A DNA stretch of 20,460 nucleotides from contig DATAEG010000035.1 in the NCBI GenBank assembly GCA_036258135.1, positions 1 to 20,460 of the forward strand. The letters run 5' to 3'. The stretch is from DATAEG01 sp036258135. GTDB taxonomy: Bacteria; Actinomycetota; Actinomycetes; Mycobacteriales; Jatrophihabitantaceae. A program made the translations under genes and the position numbers. The notes beneath the pieces are model-generated. The model was given only the letters and a program-made list of their open reading frames with translations, ran no database searches and was not told the DNA's origin. This document shows positions 6,129-13,617 of this stretch, in pieces (position 1 is the first letter of the stretch; every line of letters begins with the position of its first letter).

Positions 6129-7154
6129 TTACGGCACCAAGATGGCGCGGCCCCGGACCTGTCCGGCGTCGAGATCGTGCAACGCGTCGACGGCGGCGTC
6201 CAATGGGTACGTCTTGGTGTGCAGTGTGACCTTCCCGCTCTGCGCCAGGACCATCAGCTCGGCCAGCTCGTTGTAGGTGCCGACGATGTTGCCGATGATG
6301 TTCCGTTCGGTGGAGATGACGTCCAGCGTGGGAATGTCGAGTGTGCCGCCGTACCCGATGACGTAGTAGGAGCCAGTCGGCCGGGTCATCGCGAAACCCT
6401 CGTTCTCCGCACCCTGCTCGGCGACGAAGTCGAGCACGACGTCCCCACCCTCGCCGTTGGTTAGGTCCTTCACCGCCTCGACATGGTTGCCGTCGGCGAC
6501 CACGGTGTCATCGGCGCCGAGCTCACCCGCGAGCTTCAGCGCGTCCGGGTTCCGGTCGACGACGATGACGTTGGCGGCGGTCAGCGCGCGCAGGCACTGG
6601 ATGCCGATGTGGCCCAGCCCGCCGGCGCCTACAACCACGCAGGTCGTGCCCGGGTAGAGGAGCGGGACGGCCTTGCGGACGGCGTGGTATGCGGTGATGC
6701 CGGCGTCGGCGAGCGCGGCCACGTCCTCCGGCTTGGTCGACGACGCCAGCTTCACGCAGGCGCGCGCGGACGTGAGCAGGTACTCGGCCATTCCGCCGTC
6801 GCTGTCGAGGCCGGGGAACAGACTGGTCGTGCAGTGCATGTCCTGCCCCTCCCGGCAGGCGGTACACAACCCGCACGTCACCTTCGGGTGCAGGATCACC
6901 GTGTCCCCAACGGCCACGTTGGTGACGCCGGAGCCGATCTCGTGCACCCAGCCGGCGTTCTCGTGCCCGATCGTGTACGGCAGGCCCGGGTCCATAGCCG
7001 CGTCCCACTGGCCTTCCATGATGTGCAGGTCGGTGCGGCAGACGCCCGCGCCGCCGATCTTCACCACGACGTCCAACGGACCCTCGACGGTGGGCTCCGG
7101 CACTTCCTCGACGACGGGATCCTGGTGGTAACTGTGCAGCCGAACCGCTCTCAT
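6129..7154 (-). CDS. Zinc-containing NAD-dependent alcohol dehydrogenase (propane-monooxygenase-cluster type)
   Basis: The 341-aa medium-chain dehydrogenase has the catalytic zinc site (C39 in 'GVCRTDLH', H64-E65 in 'GHENAGW'), the structural zinc cysteines C94, C97, C100 and C108, the Rossmann loop GAGGLG at 176-181 and D200 ('VIVVDRNP'), which favours NAD. Overall wording ('HSYHQDPVVEEVPEP', 'YLLTSARACVKL', 'DFVAEQGAENEGFAMTR') closely resembles, from memory, the dehydrogenases encoded next to prm/mim diiron monooxygenases, which oxidise the short-chain alcohol product. The start ATG overlaps the stop of the MIP18 gene (ATGA, 7154-7151), and GAGGAG lies upstream. No monooxygenase subunit or GroEL gene is in the window. 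The substrate is inferred from the family only. Confidence 0.92.
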   Translation of the reverse strand: MRAVRLHSYHQDPVVEEVPEPTVEGPLDVVVKIGGAGVCRTDLHIMEGQWDAAMDPGLPYTIGHENAGWVHEIGSGVTNVAVGDTVILHPKVTCGLCTACREGQDMHCTTSLFPGLDSDGGMAEYLLTSARACVKLASSTKPEDVAALADAGITAYHAVRKAVPLLYPGTTCVVVGAGGLGHIGIQCLRALTAANVIVVDRNPDALKLAGELGADDTVVADGNHVEAVKDLTNGEGGDVVLDFVAEQGAENEGFAMTRPTGSYYVIGYGGTLDIPTLDVISTERNIIGNIVGTYNELAELMVLAQSGKVTLHTKTYPLDAAVDALHDLDAGQVRGRAILVP

Positions 7155-7840
7155 TCGCTCTCCTCGGTTCCGTAGCGGGCCGCCAGCATGCCCCGGCAGA
7201 TGCTGGTGTTGGCCTCGATGTTGACGCGGCTGAGCCGCGCCTTGCCCAGGTGCAGGGGCACGTCACCTTCAGCAACCGGCGCGCCGGTGACAACGTCGAC
7301 AAGCAGCGCCGCGTCGTCACCGGCGGGAAGGCCGACCTCCCGACGGCGTTCGCGCAGCCGGTCCAGTTCTGGCGACTGCGGAAGGCCACCGAGGGTGAGC
7401 CTGGCCAGCTCCACGCCGTCGCGCAGGAGCGGTCGGCACACGCGATCCGTGCCGGCGAGCACCGCCTTGCGCACGAAGTCGGCGCGCAAGGTGTCCAGCT
7501 CCCCGGCAGCCTGTGCGCCGAACGTGTCGACGAACCCGGCCCGCGCCGCGACGCCGGCATTGATCGCGTCCGAAGCGAAGTGATCGTCGAGCACGATCAC
7601 GGCGCGATTGACCCCCGGTACGGCGCTGACCGCGTCATGGGCGTCGGCGACCATCAGGAAGGCGAAGTTCGGCGCGCAGAAGTATGTCGGGAGCCGCAGG
7701 TGCACCTCGGCCACACCGTCCACCGACCCCTGGCACGACGCGACAAACCCGAGCGTGGTGACCGGCTCGTCCAGCTCGGGGTCGCGCACGGTTTCCAGCG
7801 CCGACAGCACGTCGACCACCGGCATTGCCATTGCGGTCAC
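7151..7840 (-). CDS. MIP18/DUF59 family (PaaD-like) iron-sulfur/metal-centre assembly protein
   Basis: The 229-aa protein starts with a MIP18 (DUF59) domain: 'VLSALETVRDPELDEP' with the DPE signature at 20-22, then 'TTLGFV', and a conserved C55 in 'LPTYFCAPNFAFLM'. MIP18 proteins help Fe-S or metal centre assembly. The C-terminal half (about 110-229) is less characterised and typical of the copy found in diiron monooxygenase clusters. GTG 7840 is chosen because GGAGG lies seven bases upstream; the frame is open to 7873, but that start lacks a site. The gene overlaps the alcohol dehydrogenase by four bases and follows the amidohydrolase by 70 bp, so the three probably form one transcript. Maturation of a monooxygenase is inferred, since no such enzyme is encoded here. 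Confidence 0.87.
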   Translation of the reverse strand: MTAMAMPVVDVLSALETVRDPELDEPVTTLGFVASCQGSVDGVAEVHLRLPTYFCAPNFAFLMVADAHDAVSAVPGVNRAVIVLDDHFASDAINAGVAARAGFVDTFGAQAAGELDTLRADFVRKAVLAGTDRVCRPLLRDGVELARLTLGGLPQSPELDRLRERRREVGLPAGDDAALLVDVVTGAPVAEGDVPLHLGKARLSRVNIEANTSICRGMLAARYGTEESE

Positions 7841-7910
7841 GAGCGCGCCTCCGTTCCAGCATTCAGACGCCACCTAGTGGCGTATGGGCGGAGTGGCGCG
7901 GGGCACACGG

Positions 7911-8959
7911 TCATGACGCGTCGTCGACGAGCTGGGCGTCGTCGCGTTCGGCGGCCTCCTCCGGTTGGGTGATCTGGAACTCGGCGGGCACGTCGATGTC
8001 GTAGAGCTTGGCCGCGTTCAGGCCGAGGATTTTCTTCTTGCCCTCAACGCCGAGGCGCGGGTAGTCGGAGTATTCGTCACTCGGGTAGTCCCAGTCGACG
8101 AAGCCCTCGACCTGCCACTTCGGCTCCCAGATGCTGTAGTCGCTGCCGAAGGTCATCTTGTCCTCGCCGACCCAGAACAGCAGCTCGCCCATCACCTTGG
8201 CGAAGAACTTCGGCCGGGCGTGCATCAGTGCGCCGATGACGACGGACAGTCCCGCGTAGACGTTGGGCTCCTGGGTCGCCATGAAGCAGAAGTCCTCGAT
8301 GCGCGGCAGCCCGACGTGCTCAACGATGAAGTTCAGCTCGGGGAAATCCGTGGCCGCGTGGTCCACATCGGCGACGTCGAAGGCGTCCTTGTCCAACGGC
8401 CAGATGGTCGGGCCCTTGTGCAGGTGCATGTTCTTGATGCCCAGCTGCTGGGCCCGCTCCAGATAGCGGTACGCCTCCGGGTCCTTCAGCGTCCAGCCGC
8501 GTGAGTCGCCCTTCCATTCTGCGGTGTAGAGCTTGACCCCCTTCGGGTGCCAGCGCTCGACCTTGGCTTCCAGTTCGTCCAGGCCGGCGTCGCCGTCGCG
8601 CGGGTCGAAGCGGCTGTTGACGATGAACTTGCCCGGATACTTCTCGGCGAGCTCACCATTGCGCTCGGTGGTGTTGAAGCCGTTGGTGTACCAGGACTTG
8701 AGGTAGGTCGGCTGGAAGACAGCCACGTCGACGTACCCGTCCTCGAAGACATCCTTCATGTGCTCTTCCTCGGTGCACTTGTAGAAGTGCTCGAGGGTCC
8801 AGTGCGTCGCCGGCGGTCCCAGGCTCTGATAGGCGTGAAGCACTCAATCCATCCCTTGGCGTACTTCTCCTGCCCGGGAACCCAGTTGGCCGGGCTCGCG
8901 TCCCAGTAGTGCTGATGGCTGTCGACGACGAAGTACTTCTCGCCATCCTTCTCGTACAC
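7911..8959 (-). pseudogene. Amidohydrolase family protein (monooxygenase-cluster type), interrupted by a frameshift
   Basis: The first 42 codons run from GTG 8959 (GAGGAGGG just upstream) and encode 'YFVVDSHQHYWDASP', with metal ligands H15 and H17. After 'WIECFT' the frame must shift: homology resumes as 'AYQSLGPPATHWTLEHFYKC' in the second frame from about 8834 down to the stop at 7911. Adding one G in ACGCC (about 8836-8832, giving ACG GCC) restores a continuous 349-aa TIM-barrel amidohydrolase with 'NMHLHKGPTIWP', 'IVEHVGLPRIEDF' and the aspartate of 'TFGSDYSIWEP'. The rest is intact and highly family-like. Either the gene is recently broken or the base is a sequence error. The family member next to prm/mim monooxygenases is needed for activity in some hosts, but its chemistry is unclear. 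Confidence 0.87.
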
Positions 8960-9116
8960 GTGCCCTCCTCGGCCCTCGGCCTGCCCGCGGGACAGACCGG
9001 CTCAACCGCGGACGCGGGCTGGACGGTTCGCATCGGCCGACCATCCACGACCGCCCGTCCCGTCGAGTATCTCGATCTTCCTGGGCCGGGTACAGAGCCC
9101 GCCTGACAGGCCGACC

Positions 9117-9995
9117 TCAGTCGGCGAGCTGAACCCCGCGGACCTTCTGCGGGTCGAGGACGAGGTCGATCTCGGTGATGCGGCCGCCCATGACGGTCAC
9201 GCCCACCACGCCGATTCGCCCCTGAGCGCCCTGGACGACGATGCCGGCCGCACCGTTGACCAACGCAGGGTGGCACAGTTTCGCGAACCGGGGGCCCTGG
9301 TCGGCGGCTTGCCGAGCCACCGCGACCGCGCCGGTCAGCAGCGCTGGCGTGTCGACCACGCGTCGGCCGCTGTCCACGCGGAACACCACGTCCGGGTCCA
9401 GCACCCCGACCAGCGCGTCGAAATCGCCCTCCCGCGCCGCGGCCAGAAACGCGGCGACCACCTCACGCTGCCGGACCAGGTCCGCGTCGGGCCTCGACGC
9501 CGAGCCCTGGACCCGACGCCGGGCCCGGCTGGCCAGCTGTCTGGTGGCGGCCGGCGTACGTCCCACCATGGGAGCGATCTCCTCGAACGGCACGGCGAAC
9601 ATGTCATGCAGGACGAACGCGAGCCGTTCGGCGGGCGTCAAGGTTTCCAGGACCACGAGCAAGGCCAGGCCCACCGAATCGGCGAGCAAGGACTGCTGTT
9701 CCGGGTTGTCCTCCGCGTCGACGCTGACGATCGGCTCGGGCAGCCACGTGCCGACGTAGTCCTCGCGGCGTGCCTGTCGCGCCCTCAGCATGTCTATGCA
9801 CACGCGGCCGACCACGGTCGTGAGCCAACCGCCGATGTTGTCGATGTCGCGGTCGTTCGCCCGGCTCAGCCGGAGCCATGCCTCTTGCACGGCGTCGTCG
9901 GCCTCCGACACCGAGCCGAGCATGCGGTAGGCGACCGCGCGGAGCCGGGCGCGGTGTCGTTCGAACTGCTCCGCCTGCCAGGCCTGGTCGTCCAC
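9117..9995 (-). CDS. ECF41-group RNA polymerase sigma factor (SigJ-like) with SnoaL-like C-terminal domain
   Basis: The 292-aa protein has sigma2 at about 10-75 ('YRMLGSVSEADDAVQEAWLRL', split around the region 2 helices), the WLPEP linker at 84-88 that marks ECF41, sigma4 at about 105-165 ('LTPAERLAFVLHDMF', 'EEIAPMVGRTPAATRQLASRARR') and a NTF2/SnoaL-like tail from about 175. In ECF41 factors the tail replaces an anti-sigma and tunes activity. Two tail motifs deviate: DSGRR (208-212) where DGGGK/R is usual, and DPQKV (281-285) where NPDKL is usual. The start is GTG 9995 with AAAGG seven bases upstream. The gene is divergent from an MFS exporter instead of the usual carboxymuconolactone-decarboxylase-type partner, and an ECF41 promoter precedes it, implying autoregulation. 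Confidence 0.9.
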   Translation of the reverse strand: MDDQAWQAEQFERHRARLRAVAYRMLGSVSEADDAVQEAWLRLSRANDRDIDNIGGWLTTVVGRVCIDMLRARQARREDYVGTWLPEPIVSVDAEDNPEQQSLLADSVGLALLVVLETLTPAERLAFVLHDMFAVPFEEIAPMVGRTPAATRQLASRARRRVQGSASRPDADLVRQREVVAAFLAAAREGDFDALVGVLDPDVVFRVDSGRRVVDTPALLTGAVAVARQAADQGPRFAKLCHPALVNGAAGIVVQGAQGRIGVVGVTVMGGRITEIDLVLDPQKVRGVQLAD

Positions 9996-10031
9996 CTCAA
10001 CGCCTTTCGTCCGTCAACGCCTCAAACACAT

Positions 10032-10058
10032 GACGAGCGCCGCCGCGCGGATGTGACA
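10032..10058 (-). promoter_or_regulatory. ECF41-type promoter of the sigma gene
   Basis: On the minus strand, TGTCACA (10058-10052) and CGTC (10035-10032) are separated by exactly 16 bases. This equals the published ECF41 promoter consensus TGTCACA-N16-CGTC. Transcription would begin near 10025, leaving about 30 bases before the GTG start of the sigma gene. Confidence 0.75.
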
Positions 10059-10081
10059 GATCGGGAGCCTCGTCACATCCG
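10048..10081. repeat. 10-bp perfect inverted repeat joining the two divergent -35 regions
   Basis: CGGATGTGAC (10048-10057) and GTCACATCCG (10072-10081) are perfect inverted repeats with a 14-base centre. Each arm contains the core of an ECF41 -35 element, so the same protein may bind both sides. It could also be the operator of a repressor encoded elsewhere. Confidence 0.7.
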
Positions 10082-10097
10082 GTCACGGCGGGGCGCC
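10071..10097 (+). promoter_or_regulatory. Candidate ECF41-type promoter facing the MFS exporter
   Basis: CGTCACA (10071-10077), 16 bases, then CGCC (10094-10097): the ECF41 consensus with one mismatch in each element. It would start transcription about 55 bases before the exporter ATG at 10159. It is weaker than the opposite-facing promoter but lies in the mirrored position. Confidence 0.45.
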
Positions 10098-10158
10098 GCC
10101 ATTCGACACCCATCTAAGGACGCACGTTCCCATCCATCCTCGATTCCGGAGGTTCCAC

Positions 10159-11637
10159 ATGGCGGCGACAACCGCTGCACCGTCCTTCCTCGCGACCGGA
10201 CGCGGCAAGCTGACACTGGCCCTGCTGTGCGCGGTCGCGTTCCTGGACTTCATCGACGCATCGATCGTCAACATCGCGTTGCCCGACATCCGCGCCGACC
10301 TGCACTTCTCCGTGCAGAGCCTGCAATGGGTGTTGTCGGGCTATCTGCTGACGTACGGCGGCTTCATGCTGCTCGGCGGCCGGGCCGGCGACCTACTCGG
10401 CCGTCGCCGCGTTCTCGTTACCGGGACGACGGTCTTCGCCGTCTCCTCCCTGGTCGGCGGATTCGCCGGCGACGCGGGCATCCTGGTGGCGGCCCGCATG
10501 ACGCAAGGACTCGGCGCGGCCATGATGCTCCCGGCGGCCCTCTCCCTGCTGACGACGATGTTCCACGAGGGCCGCGACCGGAACACCGCCCTGGGCGCGT
10601 GGGGCGGCGTGGCCGGGCTGGCCTCGGCCGCCGGCGTCTTCCTGGGCGGCGTGCTCACCGAAGGGCCCGGCTGGCGCTGGGTGCTGTTCGTGAACCCGCC
10701 GATCGCGGCGGCGCTGATCGGTGCGATTTTCGTATTGATCCCCGGCGAACGTCGCCGTGCCCCGCTGGCCAATTTCGATCTGCTCGGCACCGTACTGGTC
10801 ACCGGCGGGATGCTGCTTCTGGTCTTCGCGCTGGTGAAGGCGCCAGATCAGGGCTGGGGATCGGGGCGCACGATTAGTGAGTTGACCGGCGCCACCGCTC
10901 TGCTGGCCGCGTTCGTCGTCAACGAGCAGCGCAGCCGCAACCCGCTGGTGCCGTTGTCGATCTTCAAGGTGCGCGGCCTGGCCGCCGCCGACGTGACCCA
11001 GTTGATCGGCATCGCAGGGCTATTGGCGATGTTCTTCTTCCTCACCCTCTACATGCAGAACGTCCTCGGTTTCTCGCCGCTGAAGACGGGCGCGGCCTAT
11101 CTGCCGCTCACTGCTGGTGTGGCGGTGGCCGCCGGAATCGCGTCCCAGTTGATGGCGCGGACCGGGACACGGCCGCTGATCGTCGGAGGGGCGGCGACCG
11201 CCGCGGCCGGGCTGCTGCTGCTCTCCCGGGTCCCGGCCGACGGCTCGTACCTCGTCGACCTGCTGCCCGGGCTGATGATTGTGTCGTTCGGCGTCGGGGT
11301 GATGTTTGTGGCCGTCACCACCGCAGCGAACGCCGGTGTGCCGGCCGACAAGGCAGGCCTGGCCGCCGCGTTGCTTAACGCCTCCCAGCAGGTCGGCGGC
11401 GCGCTGGGGCTGGCCGTTTTGTCCGCCATCGCCACCGCCCGAACGAAGCACCTCTTCGCGGCGCACGCCACTCCGGGGCACGCCTTGACCGGCGGCTTCC
11501 ACCGGGCCCTGCTCGTCGGCAGCATCATCGTGCTCGCCACTGCGGTCATCGCGCTGCGCACCAGCAACTCCCGAGGCGAGGTCGTCGCGCCGACCGCTGA
11601 GCCCGCGCCGGAGGAGCCGGTCCTCGCCAGCCTGTGA
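10159..11637 (+). CDS. DHA2-family MFS drug/proton antiporter (EmrB/QacA type)
   Basis: The 492-aa membrane protein has the length and hydrophobic pattern of 14-helix DHA2 exporters. Motif D1 is 'LDFIDASIVNIALPDI' (29-44), motif A is 'GGRAGDLLGRRR' (73-84) between helices 2 and 3, and a motif C-like stretch with 'GLASAAGVFLGGVL' followed by 'GWRWVLFVN' lies at about 150-178. It probably uses the proton gradient to expel toxic or amphipathic compounds; the substrate cannot be read from the sequence. A GGAGG site lies seven bases before the ATG. The divergent ECF41 sigma gene and the mirrored promoter suggest common control. Its C-terminal tail is acidic and proline-rich, which is not unusual. 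An SRPBCC gene remnant begins just beyond its stop. Confidence 0.92.
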   Translation: MAATTAAPSFLATGRGKLTLALLCAVAFLDFIDASIVNIALPDIRADLHFSVQSLQWVLSGYLLTYGGFMLLGGRAGDLLGRRRVLVTGTTVFAVSSLVGGFAGDAGILVAARMTQGLGAAMMLPAALSLLTTMFHEGRDRNTALGAWGGVAGLASAAGVFLGGVLTEGPGWRWVLFVNPPIAAALIGAIFVLIPGERRRAPLANFDLLGTVLVTGGMLLLVFALVKAPDQGWGSGRTISELTGATALLAAFVVNEQRSRNPLVPLSIFKVRGLAAADVTQLIGIAGLLAMFFFLTLYMQNVLGFSPLKTGAAYLPLTAGVAVAAGIASQLMARTGTRPLIVGGAATAAAGLLLLSRVPADGSYLVDLLPGLMIVSFGVGVMFVAVTTAANAGVPADKAGLAAALLNASQQVGGALGLAVLSAIATARTKHLFAAHATPGHALTGGFHRALLVGSIIVLATAVIALRTSNSRGEVVAPTAEPAPEEPVLASL

Positions 11638-11656
11638 ACATCACATTCCCAAGGGC

Positions 11657-11755
11657 GGGCGGCCACCAGCTGCCGATGCGGGACGTGAACACGTCGAAGG
11701 CCAACGGCGGGTCGGCGGGCACGAGGACCTCGCAGTGGATGGGGCGGCACGTCAG
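11657..11755 (-). pseudogene. Remnant of an AHSA1/SRPBCC-family gene (N-terminal 33 codons)
   Basis: Read on the minus strand from 11755, the frame gives 'RPIHCEVLVPADPPLAF' followed by 'DVFTSRIGSWWPP'. This is the recognisable beginning of an AHSA1-type SRPBCC protein (beta strand, then 'AFDVFT..IGSWWP'). It has no ATG; a CTG stands where the start would be. After WWPP the resemblance ends and the frame runs into the antisense of the MFS gene. The remainder of the about 150-aa domain is missing, so this is a 5' fragment left by deletion. The 185-bp gap between the exporter and dnaB otherwise shows nothing clear. Confidence 0.5.
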
Positions 11756-11822
11756 CCATGGGTTCCGTCCTTCGCCTCAGCCGCACGGGCACCGGCCTGA
11801 CGACGCAAGAGGCTCGCTGAGG

Positions 11823-13307
11823 TCAGGGTCCGGTGCCCGCGACGGCCATGTCGGCGAAGCGGCTGTAGTGGCCCTGGAACGAGACGGCGATGGTCGCGGT
11901 GGGGCCGTTGCGGTGCTTGGCCACGATCAGGTCCGCCTCGCCCTGCCGGGTGGGGGCGCTCTCCCCGTCCGCGGGGGCGTACAGGTCGGGACGATGCACC
12001 AGGATCACTACGTCGGAGTCCTGCTCGATGGAGCCGGATTCGCGCAGATCGGCGAGCATGGGCTTCTTGTCGGTGCGCTGCTCCGGACCGCGGTTGAGCT
12101 GACTGAGGGCGAGGACGGGCACGTCAAGCTCCTTGGCCAGCAGCTTCATGGAGCGGGAGAACTCGCTGACCTCCTGCTGACGGGACTCCACGCGCTTGCC
12201 GCTGGTCATCAGCTGCATGTAGTCGATCACGACCAGCTCGAGCCCGTGCCGTTGCTTCAGCCGCCGCGCCTTGGCACGGATCTCCATCATGGTGAGGTTG
12301 GGCGAGTCGTCGATGAACAGCGGCGCCTCGGCCAGCTCGCCCACCCGCCGGGCCATCCGGGCCCAGTCCTCGTCGCTCAGCGTGCCGTCCCGCATGTGCT
12401 TGAGCAGCACCCGCGACTCGGCCGACAGCAGCCGCATCATGATCTCAATCCGGGACATCTCCAGCGAGAAGATGACAGCGGGCTTGCGGTGCTTGACCGA
12501 CGCGGACCGGGCGATGTCCAGCGCGAGCGTGGACTTGCCCGAGCCCGGACGGCCAGCGACGGTGATCATCTGACCCGGGTGCAGGCCGTTGGTCAGATGG
12601 TCCAGGTCCCGGAAACCGGTCGCGATCCCGCCGCTGGCCGGGCCGTTGGCGTTCTGCTCGATGTCGTTCAGGGTGGGCTGGAGCAGGTCCTGGATCGCGA
12701 TGTAGTCCTCGCTGGTGCGCCGCTCAGTGACGTCGTACACCTCGGCCTGCGCGCGGTCGACGACCTCGTCGACGGTGCCAATCAGGTCCCCGGCACCGGT
12801 GGCGGCCCCGTAACCCATCTGGACGATGCGCGTGCCGGCCTCCACCAGACGGCGCAGGATCGCCTTCTCGGCCACGATCTGCGCGTAGTAGCCCGCGTTC
12901 GCGGCCGTCGGTACGGAGGCGATGAGCGTGTGCATGTACGGAGCGCCGCCGCTGATGCGGGCCAGCTGGCCGGTGCGGGTGAGCTCGGCGACGACGGTGA
13001 TGGCGTCTGCGGGCTCGCCCTTCCCGTACAGATCCAGGATGGCGTCGTAGATGATCTGGTGGGCGGGACGGTAGAAGTCGCCGCTGCGCAGCACCTCGAC
13101 GACATCGGCGATCGCGTCCTTGCTGAGCAGCATGCCGCCGAGGACGGACTGTTCGGCGGGGATGTCCTGCGGTGGGGTGCGGTCGAACTCGGTGGCGGAA
13201 TCCGGGACCGACCGGAGCCGGGCGCCTCCTGCGTCCTCTGGACTGACCACGCGGGACGACCCCTTTCTCGTCCCGGCTGGGGGCGATGCCGCGTTGGCCT
13301 GCGTCAT
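11823..13307 (-). CDS. dnaB: Replicative DNA helicase DnaB
   Basis: The 494-aa hexameric 5'-3' helicase of the replication fork. The N-terminal domain starts at 'PPQDIPAEQSVLGGML' (about 45-60) and spans to about 175; the RecA-like domain begins near 225 ('IATGFRDLDHLTNGLHPGQM'). Walker A is GRPGSGKST (252-260), Walker B is VVIDYMQLM (359-367), followed by 'LALSQLNRGPEQR' (arginine and sensor region) and 'LRESGSIEQDSDVV'. No intein interrupts the Walker A or later motifs, unlike in many mycobacteria. The first 45 residues are a non-conserved Ser/Arg/Pro-rich extension. The start ATG 13307 is uncertain because no strong ribosome site is seen; the open frame extends upstream to 13514 without similarity. 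It is last in the ribosomal/ssb block, 310 bp after rplI, and probably has its own promoter. Confidence 0.97.
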   Translation of the reverse strand: MTQANAASPPAGTRKGSSRVVSPEDAGGARLRSVPDSATEFDRTPPQDIPAEQSVLGGMLLSKDAIADVVEVLRSGDFYRPAHQIIYDAILDLYGKGEPADAITVVAELTRTGQLARISGGAPYMHTLIASVPTAANAGYYAQIVAEKAILRRLVEAGTRIVQMGYGAATGAGDLIGTVDEVVDRAQAEVYDVTERRTSEDYIAIQDLLQPTLNDIEQNANGPASGGIATGFRDLDHLTNGLHPGQMITVAGRPGSGKSTLALDIARSASVKHRKPAVIFSLEMSRIEIMMRLLSAESRVLLKHMRDGTLSDEDWARMARRVGELAEAPLFIDDSPNLTMMEIRAKARRLKQRHGLELVVIDYMQLMTSGKRVESRQQEVSEFSRSMKLLAKELDVPVLALSQLNRGPEQRTDKKPMLADLRESGSIEQDSDVVILVHRPDLYAPADGESAPTRQGEADLIVAKHRNGPTATIAVSFQGHYSRFADMAVAGTGP

Positions 13308-13406
13308 GCCCCGGACTGTCCGCCCGGGCTCTGACAATTTCCGGGCAGACGCTAGGCGCGGCGCCGTCGGCGGGCAATCACGCATCTGGACGGCGCTCTG
13401 CATAAC

Positions 13407-13525
13407 TTGTGCACAACCCCGCGACGGTTGTTCACAGGGTGTGGACGTAGCTGTGGAAAGGCCACCGGATTCGGCGGCGTGCTGTGCGGATTTTGGCGGT
13501 TTCCCCGGGTCCAACCTGTGGAGAA
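13407..13525. promoter_or_regulatory. Cluster of DnaA-box-like sequences in the rplI-dnaB spacer
   Basis: The 310-bp spacer 13308-13617 has no gene. It holds TTGTGCACAA (13407-13416, palindromic), TTGTTCACA (13428-13436), TGTGGAC (13440-13446), TGTGGAAAG (13452-13460) and TGTGGAGAA (13517-13525). Compared with the actinobacterial DnaA box TTGTCCACA, three differ by one base and two by about two. The dnaB promoter must lie in this region. Binding by DnaA is inferred, and weaker matches can arise by chance. Confidence 0.4.
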
Positions 13526-13617
13526 AACAAAGTCAGCACACAGTTTCGCAGTGTGAGACGCCCGTCTTGAACCCCCGCGACGCACGGTGCCGACGGGAAG
13601 GTTGGGACCGTGTCGGG

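Noticed and set aside
8826..8843. Programmed -1 frameshift in the amidohydrolase
   Set aside because: No X-XXY-YYZ slippery sequence or following stem-loop is apparent, and homologues use a single frame.
9270..10877. A 535-codon plus-strand frame across the sigma gene, spacer and exporter
   Set aside because: It overlaps two well-supported genes in other frames and its product is Arg/Pro/Gly-rich without domains.
11791..11834. Inverted repeat ACCGGCCTGAC / GTCAGGGTCCGGT as a terminator
   Set aside because: The arms differ by a two-base insertion, the loop is about 20 bases, the right arm lies inside the dnaB end and no T-run follows.
11823..13307. Intein in DnaB
   Set aside because: Walker A, Walker B and the later motifs are continuous and the length is normal.
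11634..13334. A 566-codon open frame on the plus strand opposite dnaB
   Set aside because: Its product has no family resemblance and mirrors the dnaB codons; long antisense frames are expected in DNA this GC-rich.
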